From Anaerobacillus alkaliphilus (GTDB taxonomy: Bacteria; Bacillota; Bacilli; Bacillales; Anaerobacillaceae): a stretch of 64,000 bases of DNA. Location: assembly GCF_004116265.1 (NCBI RefSeq), contig NZ_QOUX01000046.1, positions 62,001 to 126,000 on the forward strand, written 5' to 3'. Made by a program: the position numbers and the translations under genes. Under the pieces are notes generated by a model, which was not told where the DNA came from, made no database searches, and saw only the letters and a list, made by a program, of their open reading frames with translations. Every line of letters begins with the position of its first letter. The first letter of the stretch is position 1. Positions 25,328 to 34,108 of the stretch are shown here, piece after piece.

Positions 25328-25381
25328 ATTTATCTTTTCCTCCAAGCAATGGAGGTATGATAAAAATGATTTACCGCTTTT
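25311..25381 (-). other. Long hairpin covering the yprB stop codon and dynA ribosome binding site and start
   Basis: On the minus strand GCGGTAAaTCAT and CCTCC in the 5' arm pair with GGAGG and ATGAttTTACCGC in the 3' arm around a 7-base loop, with a few bulges. The TAA of yprB lies in the 5' arm; the dynA GGAGG and ATG lie in the 3' arm. A T-rich tract (CTTTTCTTTCTT) follows, so it could also act as a terminator. Confidence 0.8.
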
Positions 25382-26591
25382 TTTCTAATCGGTCCAGCCG
25401 TATTTTAAAATCACCTAAGAGCTTTTTCTCTTTTAATAATCTGCTAATTTGCTTTTGTCTTTGATAAGCACGCTCAGTAAAAAAGAACGCCTTCTCGATA
25501 TCCTTCCATTGGTGCTCGTAAAGTTTGGCTAGCTCTATACAGCCAGCAATCGAGGTAGTGCCTTCTCTTTCAGCTAACAAATGAAAGCAATCCATTGCTT
25601 CCTCTAACTGTTTTTGCTTTTTAAGCAGTAGACCTAAAGCTAATAATGCTTGACTTTGGCTACTAGAAGTGTTTTTAGCAACTAGTTCATAAAGCTCTGT
25701 TGCTTTGCCCAATTCCTTTTCTTTCTCAAACCAACGGGCAATTTCATAGTTTTCCTTCATCGTATTATTTGTATTAGTTAGTAGTTTTTTAGATAGATGG
25801 ATAAATAAAACGATTAACGATAAGACATCCATCTCATTGTGCTTTAGAACACCTTCAATGATTGTAGGGTCTTTCTCTCGTAAATAATCAAAATATAAGA
25901 GTGGAGCAAGACTTCCAGGTGTGTCCCCATCTCGATGAATCTGCAAAATTTCCTTTTCTACAATAGAAAGACGACAAGACGGCAGTGTATCTTTCCACAG
26001 TCTTCTAGAAGCATGAAGTAAATCATAGTGTCCGAATTTCGGTAGTTTTGGAACTTGATCCCTGACTAGAGTATGCCTAGTTTTTACTTGAGGCCAATCG
26101 AACGCCTTGCCATTGTAAGTCACTAAATTCGATAACTCTTTTACATCTTCAAGAAAATGATAGTACATCGCTGCTTCATGAGCCGGACCAGGTAAAAAGA
26201 ATTGCTTTACTTTCACATGATCTTTCGCTAAATAACAATAACCTAGTAAAAAAATCGTGTTCCCAGTACCAGTACCAAGTCCTGTCGTTTCCGTATCAAA
26301 AAATAGCAATTGCTCGCCACTAACACCTTTTGTTGATAGAGGATGCTGCATTCCTGCCTCATTCCATAACTGGACAATTTCATTCAATTCCGAGAAGCGA
26401 TGTACCCCTAGTTGAAAATCAAGAGGATAGTTTATCTCTCGGTAAATTGTCCACTGCTCATCTAAAAATAGCGCTTGACCATTTAACTGGGACCAATCTT
26501 CACCAATTTCAACTAGTTTTGTTTCGGCTACTTGCCTTTCAGGTAACTGCATATGACCTTTCATTCGAGAAAGCTTATTTTTTAATGACAT
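25371..26591 (-). CDS. mrfB: Exonuclease MrfB (YprB), RNase H-like plus TPR
   Basis: A 406-residue protein with a DEDD exonuclease domain: FFDTETTGLGTGTGNTIFLLG (first acidic pair), LVTYNGKAFDWPQ, and HNEMDVLSLIVLF (last acidic). The C-terminal 130 residues form TPR-like helical repeats. In B. subtilis MrfB acts with MrfA to excise mitomycin C-damaged DNA independently of UvrABC. The ATG follows AGGGA and overlaps the mrfA 3' end by 17 bases, which indicates translational coupling. Confidence 0.92.
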   Translation of the reverse strand: MSLKNKLSRMKGHMQLPERQVAETKLVEIGEDWSQLNGQALFLDEQWTIYREINYPLDFQLGVHRFSELNEIVQLWNEAGMQHPLSTKGVSGEQLLFFDTETTGLGTGTGNTIFLLGYCYLAKDHVKVKQFFLPGPAHEAAMYYHFLEDVKELSNLVTYNGKAFDWPQVKTRHTLVRDQVPKLPKFGHYDLLHASRRLWKDTLPSCRLSIVEKEILQIHRDGDTPGSLAPLLYFDYLREKDPTIIEGVLKHNEMDVLSLIVLFIHLSKKLLTNTNNTMKENYEIARWFEKEKELGKATELYELVAKNTSSSQSQALLALGLLLKKQKQLEEAMDCFHLLAEREGTTSIAGCIELAKLYEHQWKDIEKAFFFTERAYQRQKQISRLLKEKKLLGDFKIRLDRLEKKR

Positions 26592-28854
26592 CAGCGTCCC
26601 TCGCTTCTAATAGTCTCGCTAGTAATGTTAGGGAGAGTTCTTTCGTGTTTTCTTTCGAACCTACGCCAACACAAGACGGACAGCCTTCCTCACAGGTACA
26701 TGCTCTGATATAATGCTTTGTTCGTTCTAGGATTACCTTGATATGTTTATAAACATCCTCACTTAAACCAACCCCACCTGGGTATCTGTCGTATAAAAAG
26801 ATAGTCGGTTTGCCGGAATGAACTGCTTTCATTTGTGGTACAACTCGTAGGTCGTTTCGATCACACATCACATACACGCTTGAAACTGCCTGTAGGACGT
26901 GAGAAAGGCCAAGCAACGCATTCTCCATGGCTTCCTTACCAATTTCCTCTTGTACGCTTTCTTCAAACTGGATCCACGTGGCATTCGTGTGTAACTCTTG
27001 CTCAGGTAAATGAATTGGACCAGAGCCAATGGTTTCGAACGTCGAAAGTTTTATCTTTTTGAAAATTGTTGCCATGGCATTCACGGTGACATCGCCAAAC
27101 TCAATCGAACAATTCGCATGAGTTTTTTGCTTATCTACCTCTAGTACCTTTAATTGAACGGCTAAATTCGCATCGGTAAAATAGTCAACATCGACTTCTC
27201 TTACAAAAGCTTTCTTTTCTTCCCAATCCAATTTCTCTACTTGGTATTGCGTCCCTTCATGCAGATAAAGTGCCTCATCATGAAGTAACGTCATCGCACT
27301 AAAGGTATCCATTTCACCTATCACTTGGTGGTTGGCCACATCAGTTTGATCAATAATAACGACGTTTTCTTGTGCAGCTGACCGTAAACTAATATTGTGA
27401 GCAGGAAAAGACTCGTTCATCCAAAACCATTTATTTTGTTGGTGATGTAATACTTGCTCTTCCGTTAGGAAATGAAGGACATCCTCTACATCTACACCAT
27501 CAAATAAGTCTCCTTGTTTAAACGGAAGCTCATATGCTGCACATTTCAAATGATCCACTAAGATGATTAAATTGTCTGGATTAATCCTCGCGTGTTCAGG
27601 TGTTGCTTCAAAGAAATATTCTGGTTGCTGAACTAAAAACTGATCGATCGGGGTAGAATTAGCAACCATAATGATTAACGCTTCGTCATGCCTACGACCG
27701 GCTCTACCTGCTTGCTGCCAAACACTAGCAATGCTTCCTGGATACCCAGTCATCACGCATGCCTGAAGTTGTCCTATATCTACGCCTAATTCTAGGGCAT
27801 TCGTACTGACAACCCCTTTGATATCACCAGACCTTAGCCCCTGCTCAATCTCGCGGCGCTGCTTAGGCAAGTACCCACCCCTGTACCCCCTAATCGACTT
27901 TTTCCCTAGTTGTTTCGCAACAAGTTCTTGTAAGTGACTAAGTATGATTTCCACTCGAACTCTACTTCTCGCAAAAACAATCGTTTTGATTTGGTTTGAT
28001 AGTAGTTTAGAAGCGAGTCTTTTTACTTCAACGGTTGTGCTTTTTCTTATTTGTAACGGTTTATTAATAATTGGCGGATTGTAGAAAACAAAGTGCTTTT
28101 TCCCACGAGGGGCACCATTATTATTAATAACCGTCATCTTTTTCCCCGTCAGAGTCTCACTTAGTTCCTCTGGATTAGCAATGGTTGCAGATGTACAAAT
28201 AAACACAGGGTCACTTCCATAATAGGCACAAATTCTCTTTAACCTTCGAACAACATTTGCCACATGGCTTCCAAACACACCACGGTATGTATGTAGTTCA
28301 TCAATAACGACATATTTCAAGTTTTCAAACAATGAGACCCATTTTGTATGATGAGGTAAAATAGCTGAATGTAGCATATCAGGATTTGTTATTACAATAT
28401 GTCCTGCTTTTCGAACTACTTGGCGAATATTAGGTGCCGTGTCACCATCATAAGTAAATCCTTTAATATCTGCACCAATAGCATCAATCACTTCGTTTAA
28501 CTCACTACGTTGATCTTGTGCTAGCGCCTTCGTTGGAAAGATATACAAGGCTCTACTCGATGGATCTTCACAAATTTGCTGTAGGACTGGTAGATTATAG
28601 CAAAGCGTCTTCCCTGAAGCTGTCGGGGTAATCGCTGTAAAGCTCTTCCCTGCAAGTGCTAGCTCAAAGGCTGAACCTTGATGTGTATATAATTCGTTAA
28701 CCCCTCTAGAAATAAGGGCCTCAATAATTCGTCTATCTATTGTCGAAGGAAAAGGAACCGTTTTTGCCTCTTGGCCTTCAATTTCATGCCAATGCACGAC
28801 ATTTTCATCATCTCTAAGTTCTTCAATAAATTGTTGTAGCGATAACTTTTTCAA
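26575..28854 (-). CDS. mrfA: DEAD/DEAH-box helicase MrfA (YprA)
   Basis: About 760 residues. Motifs: TPTASGKT (Walker A), IDELHTYRG (DEAH-like), TSATIANP, and QQAGRAGRRH (motif VI); then a DUF1998 region with CTCEEGCPSC, the zinc-binding four-cysteine cluster seen in MrfA. It translocates on DNA and with MrfB repairs mitomycin C lesions. TTG at 28852-28854 aligns with the B. subtilis start (the next residues are KKLSLQQF); a GTG at 28866 overlaps the GAGGTG site. First gene of the mrfA-mrfB-dynA cluster. Confidence 0.93.
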   Translation of the reverse strand: MKKLSLQQFIEELRDDENVVHWHEIEGQEAKTVPFPSTIDRRIIEALISRGVNELYTHQGSAFELALAGKSFTAITPTASGKTLCYNLPVLQQICEDPSSRALYIFPTKALAQDQRSELNEVIDAIGADIKGFTYDGDTAPNIRQVVRKAGHIVITNPDMLHSAILPHHTKWVSLFENLKYVVIDELHTYRGVFGSHVANVVRRLKRICAYYGSDPVFICTSATIANPEELSETLTGKKMTVINNNGAPRGKKHFVFYNPPIINKPLQIRKSTTVEVKRLASKLLSNQIKTIVFARSRVRVEIILSHLQELVAKQLGKKSIRGYRGGYLPKQRREIEQGLRSGDIKGVVSTNALELGVDIGQLQACVMTGYPGSIASVWQQAGRAGRRHDEALIIMVANSTPIDQFLVQQPEYFFEATPEHARINPDNLIILVDHLKCAAYELPFKQGDLFDGVDVEDVLHFLTEEQVLHHQQNKWFWMNESFPAHNISLRSAAQENVVIIDQTDVANHQVIGEMDTFSAMTLLHDEALYLHEGTQYQVEKLDWEEKKAFVREVDVDYFTDANLAVQLKVLEVDKQKTHANCSIEFGDVTVNAMATIFKKIKLSTFETIGSGPIHLPEQELHTNATWIQFEESVQEEIGKEAMENALLGLSHVLQAVSSVYVMCDRNDLRVVPQMKAVHSGKPTIFLYDRYPGGVGLSEDVYKHIKVILERTKHYIRACTCEEGCPSCVGVGSKENTKELSLTLLARLLEARDADVIKK

Positions 28855-29095
28855 CAAACCGACCACACCTCTCTATAGTAAAATTATAGAGAATATACGT
28901 TTGCTTTGTAAAGAGGAAAGTTCCAGCTATTGTTTACATAATATTATTATGTTAAATAACAATATTGGAATAGACGGACAAAATTTCTCACCTGGTACAT
29001 TTTTGATTGCTTATAGCATAAATCGCTATTTTGTGATATTATTCTAATATTCCGATAATTCAATTAATACTTTCAGCAGAAATGGGGTCTTTAAC

Positions 29096-29803
29096 GTGCA
29101 ACAGGTAATGGAAATAGCAAATAGCAACGTAATTTGGCTGTTTGCCTCATTGGTTATTACTATGGTATTCATTCAAGGTGTTATTTTTATTAAGCTAGCT
29201 ACTAATGCTGGTAAGAGCCTAGGCATGACCAACTCCGAGGTGAGTAGTGCTTTAAAAACAGGAGCAATTAGCTCTATTGGGCCTTCTTTAGGGATTATGG
29301 TCGTTGCGATTTCGCTGATAACTTTTCTAGGAGACCCACTTACACTTATGCGAATCGGAATTATCGGATCTGCACCAATCGAGGCTTTAGGTGCTAGTCT
29401 TGGGGCAAACGCCTATGGAGTTGACCTTGGCGCAGAAAACTTCAGCCCTCAAGCTCTTACAACAGTCGTATGGGTTTTATGCCTTGGAGGAGCTGGTGGG
29501 CTTTTTGTCGTAGCCACATTTACAAAATCTATGGGAAAGATGGAAAAGAAAATCATTGCCAAAAAGGGTGATGGAAAAATTATGATTGTTGTTACAACAG
29601 CTGCAATGATCGGTGCTTTTAGTTTTTTAGCTAGTGGAGAAATGATAAAGGGGTCCATACATACAATGGTTGGTTTTGCTTCTGGAATCACGATGATGGG
29701 TATCGTTCTAATTTCTAATAAATTCCAAATAAGGTGGTTAAAAGAATGGTCCCTAGGTCTAGCAATAGTAAGTGGATTATTTTTCGGCTATATCATCATT
29801 TAA
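29096..29803 (+). CDS. DUF5058-like membrane protein, probable transporter subunit
   Basis: A 235-residue protein with about six hydrophobic segments, including QGVIFIKLATNAGKSLGM, SSIGPSLGIMVVAISLI and GFASGITMMGIVLI. It resembles DUF5058 membrane proteins (recalled, not searched). GTG start behind GGGGT. It is followed 20 bp later by another membrane protein of similar size and 34 bp after that by an M20 peptidase, so the three are likely one operon. Two half-size membrane proteins side by side suggest a heteromeric transporter whose substrate is cleaved by the peptidase (inference). The stretch upstream to 28855 is AT-rich with no gene. Confidence 0.7.
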   Translation: MQQVMEIANSNVIWLFASLVITMVFIQGVIFIKLATNAGKSLGMTNSEVSSALKTGAISSIGPSLGIMVVAISLITFLGDPLTLMRIGIIGSAPIEALGASLGANAYGVDLGAENFSPQALTTVVWVLCLGGAGGLFVVATFTKSMGKMEKKIIAKKGDGKIMIVVTTAAMIGAFSFLASGEMIKGSIHTMVGFASGITMMGIVLISNKFQIRWLKEWSLGLAIVSGLFFGYIII

Positions 29804-29823
29804 CAGGAAAAAGGTGAATTTTT

Positions 29824-30519
29824 ATGGAAGGTGTAAAAAAAGAAGATACTACTATATTACCTTCATCGGAAAATATGGAGTTCTATTATAAAAGAGCTCA
29901 CTTTTGGGGACGTACATCCATATGGATAGTTATTATTCTATCGCTATTACTTCCTCTTTATCTCTCTTTCATCTTAGGTTATCACCCAGGTTGGAAACCT
30001 ATTATTGCAGGGTATCTAGCTTACGCAGCTTTAATGGGTTTAGCATGGACGATGGAACCCGTCATGTATTATCCAACTTTAGGTACATCAGGTACTTATT
30101 TGGCCTTTTTAACAGGCAATATATCAAATATGTGTCTTCCTTCAGCAGCTGCTGCACAAAACTCAGTAGGAGCTGAACCTGGTACAAAAAAAGGAGAAAT
30201 TGCAGCTACGTTAGGAATTGGTGCTGCTTCCCTTGTTAATATAGCTATTCTATTACCTATTATTTTTCTAGGTTCATACCTCTTATCAATTCTACCGGAA
30301 ACCATTTACAAAATGTTTGAATTTATATTACCTGCAATTTTTGGAGGTATTGTTGGACAATTTGCGATTAAAAAGCCATTGTTTGGTGTCGTAGGAATTG
30401 TTACTGCACTTTCCATACATTTACTCGCACCAGCAGCTTTGCAAAATATTTTCGTTAGTCTCCTTGTAACAATAACCCTTTGTGTTTATCTTAATTCAAA
30501 GCTACCACAGAATGGTTAG
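29824..30519 (+). CDS. Unknown membrane protein, second subunit of the module
   Basis: A 231-residue protein with about six hydrophobic segments. A loop reads GNISNMCLPSAAAAQNSVGAEPGTKKGEIAATLG split over two short stretches (about residues 98-131), rich in Gly, Ala, Ser and Asn, such as lines a transport path. No named family is recognised. AAAAGGTG precedes the ATG. It is embedded between the DUF5058-like gene and an M20 peptidase gene, with short gaps. Confidence 0.7.
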   Translation: MEGVKKEDTTILPSSENMEFYYKRAHFWGRTSIWIVIILSLLLPLYLSFILGYHPGWKPIIAGYLAYAALMGLAWTMEPVMYYPTLGTSGTYLAFLTGNISNMCLPSAAAAQNSVGAEPGTKKGEIAATLGIGAASLVNIAILLPIIFLGSYLLSILPETIYKMFEFILPAIFGGIVGQFAIKKPLFGVVGIVTALSIHLLAPAALQNIFVSLLVTITLCVYLNSKLPQNG

Positions 30520-30553
30520 AACCAAAATTAATCATTGAAAGAGTGATACAAAA

Positions 30554-31876
30554 ATGAACCAACAAACCAATATTCATAATAGACCAGAACTTATTTTACA
30601 AAAACTTATTCAATTTAATACTACTAACCCTCCAGGTCATGAGAAAGCTTGTATAGATTATATTAATGAGCTATTAAGTGGGTATGGAATTGAGTCTAAA
30701 ATTGTCAGTCGAGATGAAAATAGACCCAATTTAATTGCAAGAATAAAAGGGCAAGGTACAGCCTCTCCTCTAATGTTATACGGACACGTTGATGTCGTTA
30801 CGACAGAAAATCAAAGTTGGACATACCCGCCTTTTTCAGGTGAGATTATTGATGGCTATGTATGGGGCCGCGGTGCCATAGATATGAAAGGCTGTGTAGC
30901 AATGATGATCTCTGCCTTTCTAAAAGCAAAAATAGAAAATACCCCTCTACCAGGAGATGTACTTTTAGTCATTTTAAGTGATGAAGAAAATGGCGGGAAT
31001 TTTGGTGCAAAGTTCTTAGTAGAAACACACCCTGAACTATTTGCAGGAGTTAAATATGCTTTAGGAGAATTTGGTGGATTTTCAATGGAACTAGATGGAA
31101 AACGCTTCTATCCAATTATGGTTGCTGAAAAGCAAATGAGCTGGTTAAAAATATCCATCAGAGGACAAGGTGGGCACGGATCAATGCCTGTCCGGGATGG
31201 AGTAATGAGTAAACTAGCAGAGGTTTTAGATAAATTGAACCAACCTTTACCTGTCCATATTACTCCTGTTATCACCGAAATGATTGAAGGTATAGCGAAC
31301 GTAATGCCTTTTCCCAAAAAACAAATTTTAAAGCAATTACTTAATCCTAAAATGACACGAACAGTCTTAAAATTACTAGGAGAGCAAGGAAAAACGTTTG
31401 AAGCGATATTGCACCACACTGTATCCGCAACAGTTATCCGAACAAGCGACAAAATCAATGTTATCCCTGGAGAAATTACAGTTGAATTGGACGGAAGAAT
31501 TTTACCTGGCTTCAAAGAAGAAGAGTTTCTAGTAGAGTTAAAAGCTCTAATTAACGACCCTTCTATTAAATTAGAGGTCATCCGTTCTGATATAACTTCT
31601 GCAAAACGAGATATGAAGCTATTCAACCGGTTAGCATCCATAATAAGAGAGAGTGACCCTTCAGGTATTCCTATTCCTTTCGTCCTTCCAGGAGTAACAG
31701 ACGGCCGTTTTTTTTCTAGCCTTGGAATTCAAACCTATGGATTTACACCGATGAAACTTCCATCTGAATTTAAGTTCTTAAAAACTGTCCATGCAGAAGA
31801 TGAAAGAATTCCTGTTGATGCACTATATTTTGGTACTGATGGATTATTTAAAGCGATACAAACATTTGGTGATTAA
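30554..31876 (+). CDS. M20 family peptidase/deacylase (ArgE/DapE/ACY1 group)
   Basis: The 440-residue protein has the M20 metal site: MLYGHVDVV (His, Asp), RGAIDMKG (bridging Asp), LSDEENGG (catalytic Glu-Glu), and a C-terminal HAEDERI (His). The dimerisation domain includes GQGGHGSMP. There is no signal peptide, so it works in the cytosol on N-acyl amino acids, dipeptides or similar amides. ATG follows AAAGAGTG. Third gene of the transporter-like module. Confidence 0.9.
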   Translation: MNQQTNIHNRPELILQKLIQFNTTNPPGHEKACIDYINELLSGYGIESKIVSRDENRPNLIARIKGQGTASPLMLYGHVDVVTTENQSWTYPPFSGEIIDGYVWGRGAIDMKGCVAMMISAFLKAKIENTPLPGDVLLVILSDEENGGNFGAKFLVETHPELFAGVKYALGEFGGFSMELDGKRFYPIMVAEKQMSWLKISIRGQGGHGSMPVRDGVMSKLAEVLDKLNQPLPVHITPVITEMIEGIANVMPFPKKQILKQLLNPKMTRTVLKLLGEQGKTFEAILHHTVSATVIRTSDKINVIPGEITVELDGRILPGFKEEEFLVELKALINDPSIKLEVIRSDITSAKRDMKLFNRLASIIRESDPSGIPIPFVLPGVTDGRFFSSLGIQTYGFTPMKLPSEFKFLKTVHAEDERIPVDALYFGTDGLFKAIQTFGD

Positions 31877-31909
31877 ATACTAAACTATCGGTTTAAGTTA
31901 CTCTCTATG

Positions 31910-31933
31910 ATCCCCCCTCATGGGGTTTTTTTT
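31910..31933 (+). terminator. Terminator of the membrane pair/M20 operon
   Basis: CCCC and GGGG flank TCAT, followed by TTTTTTTT. Confidence 0.85.
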
Positions 31934-31982
31934 GTGTACATAGTTAGTTTCCCAATGTCTAATCCTCTCTATTTTTGGTAAG

Positions 31983-32000
31983 AATTACTAGCTAGTAATT
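31983..32000. promoter_or_regulatory. Perfect 18-bp palindrome before the LOV gene
   Basis: AATTACTAGCTAGTAATT is fully self-complementary and lies 20 bases before the TTG start of the LOV-PP2C gene. It probably binds a dimeric regulator. No clear promoter boxes are seen around it. Confidence 0.5.
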
Positions 32001-32019
32001 CCAAAAAGGTCGTGAGATA

Positions 32020-33162
32020 TTGAAAGCAGATCCAAACAAGAGGTCGCTATGGTTAGAAACTATCTTCGAGCATACATCAGTTGGCATATTAATCACTGAT
32101 CCAACGAAAGAAGATAACCCAATTTTATATTCTAATCCTGCGTTTAGAGAAATTTCTGGGTATTCACATGAAGAAGTGGTCGGTAAGAATTGTAGGTTTC
32201 TGCAAGGGAAAGATACAAATGCAGAAACTGTTACTGAGATTAGAAACGCCATTTTATCAGGTAAGACATTTAAAGGAGAAATACTAAACTACCGCAAAAG
32301 TGGCGATCCGTTTTGGAACGAACTTATTGTTAATCCTGTTTATGGTCAATACGGAAAACTAGAGTATTTTGTAGGAATACAGAATGATATTACTAGAAGA
32401 AAGACATTAGAAATAGAGTTTCAATCTGATCTTCAGTTAGCTAGGAAAATTCAGGAACTTAGCTTAAGTACTCCGATACTTAATGAAGATATAAAAATAA
32501 GTGGGATGCTACTTCCTAGTAAACAAATAGGGGGCGATTCTTATTCTTGGTTTGAGTTAGGTCCAAATGAATATGGTGTACTGCTATTGGATGTGATGGG
32601 TAACGGCATACCTGCGTCCCTTATTTCTATGTCAATTCATTCCTTCTTACACTACCTCCTAAGAACAAACCTTAAAGAACCTAAAACTGTACTGGAGAAA
32701 ATTAATACTCATTTATTTGAGTTATTTACGACTAACAATCAAGTCAGCTTTACAACAGCCATTTATTTGCACTTGGATTTAAACCAACACACGTTAACCT
32801 ATGCAAACGCAGGACATGTGTCTGGTATAAAAACAACAGGTAAAACCTCAACAAAATTACACTCATTGTCTTTACCATTGGGTTTAACCTCTGATTATAA
32901 CTGTCGGCAAGAAACACTACTGCTTTCAGGTAATGAGAGAATTTTGTTATTTTCAGATGGATTAGTCGAGTCTGCCGATAAAAACATTAAGGAGCGGATT
33001 GATCGATTGCAATTGCTAATTCAAAATAATTTATCTCTTTCACAGGAGGGGATTATGAAAGTCATGTTAAGGGAACTCGTCAGGGAAAAGAAGAATGCCG
33101 ATGACATTAGTATGGTAGTGATAGATATTTCACTAGAAAAAAAGCGAATCAAACCGTCCTAG
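32020..33162 (+). CDS. LOV (blue-light) photoreceptor fused to PP2C/SpoIIE phosphatase
   Basis: The 380-residue protein has a PAS domain at residues 15-125 with the LOV signature GKNCRFLQG; C58 is the photo-reactive cysteine. FMN-contacting N57, R59, Q62, N90, N100 and Q121 are all present. A linker helix leads to a SpoIIE-type PP2C domain (residues 150-375) with GGDSY, LLLDVMGNG, FSDGLVES and NADDIS metal sites. Family proteins RsbU/RsbP dephosphorylate anti-anti-sigma factors and activate sigma-B. So blue light probably controls a partner-switch pathway (inference). TTG start, AAGG upstream. No partner genes are adjacent. Confidence 0.9.
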   Translation: MKADPNKRSLWLETIFEHTSVGILITDPTKEDNPILYSNPAFREISGYSHEEVVGKNCRFLQGKDTNAETVTEIRNAILSGKTFKGEILNYRKSGDPFWNELIVNPVYGQYGKLEYFVGIQNDITRRKTLEIEFQSDLQLARKIQELSLSTPILNEDIKISGMLLPSKQIGGDSYSWFELGPNEYGVLLLDVMGNGIPASLISMSIHSFLHYLLRTNLKEPKTVLEKINTHLFELFTTNNQVSFTTAIYLHLDLNQHTLTYANAGHVSGIKTTGKTSTKLHSLSLPLGLTSDYNCRQETLLLSGNERILLFSDGLVESADKNIKERIDRLQLLIQNNLSLSQEGIMKVMLRELVREKKNADDISMVVIDISLEKKRIKPS

Positions 33163-33186
33163 TAAACGGTTTGATTCGCTCTTTTC
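33143..33186. terminator. Bidirectional terminator overlapping the LOV stop codon
   Basis: AGCGAATCAAACCGT pairs perfectly with ACGGTTTGATTCGCT; CTTTTC follows on plus, a T7 run on minus. Confidence 0.85.
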
Positions 33187-33192
33187 ATTGAA

Positions 33193-33384
33193 TTAACAAC
33201 CACAACGGTGGCGGTGTTTTTTCTTCGGAATACATGGATCATCAATGTTTGAAAAATCTAGTTGGTATTGTCTAGAGACAAAACAGCAACGCCAACTAAA
33301 AGCCCCATCAACGCCTCTTCTTGGCTTTTTTCTACGTTCTTTACGATCCTTACGACAATCACCGTCAAAATAATTAAAATCCAT
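33193..33384 (-). CDS. Small basic, cysteine-containing protein of unknown function
   Basis: A 63-residue product behind AAAGGAGGG. It contains RKDRKERRKKPRRG, two cysteine groups (CC in the middle and CGC at the end) and a final HRHRCGC. Such basic, Cys/His-rich small proteins are often spore-coat or crust components, but no family is recognised. It ends in the hairpin 33143-33186 and is monocistronic. Confidence 0.65.
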   Translation of the reverse strand: MDFNYFDGDCRKDRKERRKKPRRGVDGAFSWRCCFVSRQYQLDFSNIDDPCIPKKKHRHRCGC

Positions 33385-33557
33385 TTCTATCCCTCCTTTA
33401 TACGATAGAATATGAATGGTCTTTACCTCATGTATAAACTAAGTAACCATATTTCGTCCTAATTATTAGAAAATGTGCAAATGCTAGAAACCGATTAACA
33501 CACAAAATGATAGGTATCTCTCTCGACAATTACTAGGAAGAAACTACTAGCAACAAT

Positions 33558-33583
33558 AAAAGAACCCAGCTTAAGGGTTCTTT
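33558..33583. terminator. Terminator of the 33.6-kb gene
   Basis: AAAGAACCC pairs with GGGTTCTTT around a 7-base loop. Confidence 0.75.
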
Positions 33584-33586
33584 AGA

Positions 33587-33967
33587 CTATGTGTTCTGTT
33601 TAACAACCTCGGGTAGATGATCAAGCTTAATCTTGTCTTTTAAGGTCATTCCCTGCTCATAAGAACGATAAGTAAAAACCGTATGTTCAGGCGTTGATAC
33701 TTTAAAATAAAGAATTCGGTCTACTACTTCTTTCTTGACCTCTAAATGAAACGTAAGGTCTTGAATTTTCAATTTATAAAAATCGTATGTTATCCCTAAC
33801 AATGTTTTCGATGTTTTTTTTGTATCTTCATTGTTTTTTACCATTTCAGAAACTTCCTCAACTGTAACCCCCCGTTGGACCATTTCACCTAACGTTTCAA
33901 ACATTGATTGCGCTTTATTCGTTAACTTTTTAAAGATATTTTTGGTTTCAGTTACTACGTCTTTCAC
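33587..33967 (-). CDS. Unknown 126-residue cytosolic protein
   Basis: Starts either at GTG 33967 (TAGGAG, 8-base gap) or at GTG 33985 (GAGG, 5-base gap). The first 50 residues are charged and helical (KNIFKKLTNKAQSMFETLG), the rest contains beta-type segments such as LTFHLEVKKEVVDRILYFKV. No motif or family is recognised. It stands alone between a small basic protein and the germination operon. Confidence 0.65.
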   Translation of the reverse strand: MKDVVTETKNIFKKLTNKAQSMFETLGEMVQRGVTVEEVSEMVKNNEDTKKTSKTLLGITYDFYKLKIQDLTFHLEVKKEVVDRILYFKVSTPEHTVFTYRSYEQGMTLKDKIKLDHLPEVVKQNT

Positions 33968-34108
33968 TTCCAATTCTCCTACCACCTTTACCTCTATTTT
34001 CCTTATACTATTCCCAAATGTTCATTAATTATGAACGGATGAAAAAAAGCAGTGTACGGTGTTACAGTTTAATCATTTAGTATACACGTGGAAACAGGTG
34101 AGGTCTTT

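Noticed and set aside
26330-26713. 127-residue ORF on the plus strand
   Set aside because: Covers the mrfB/mrfA overlap in antisense and has no start signals.
28920-28960. AT-rich inverted repeat near TTTACATAATATTATTATGT
   Set aside because: A short AT-only palindrome is expected by chance in this base composition; no link to a known regulator.
31108-31641. 177-residue ORF on the minus strand
   Set aside because: Antisense shadow of the M20 peptidase gene, whose catalytic motifs are intact in the other strand.
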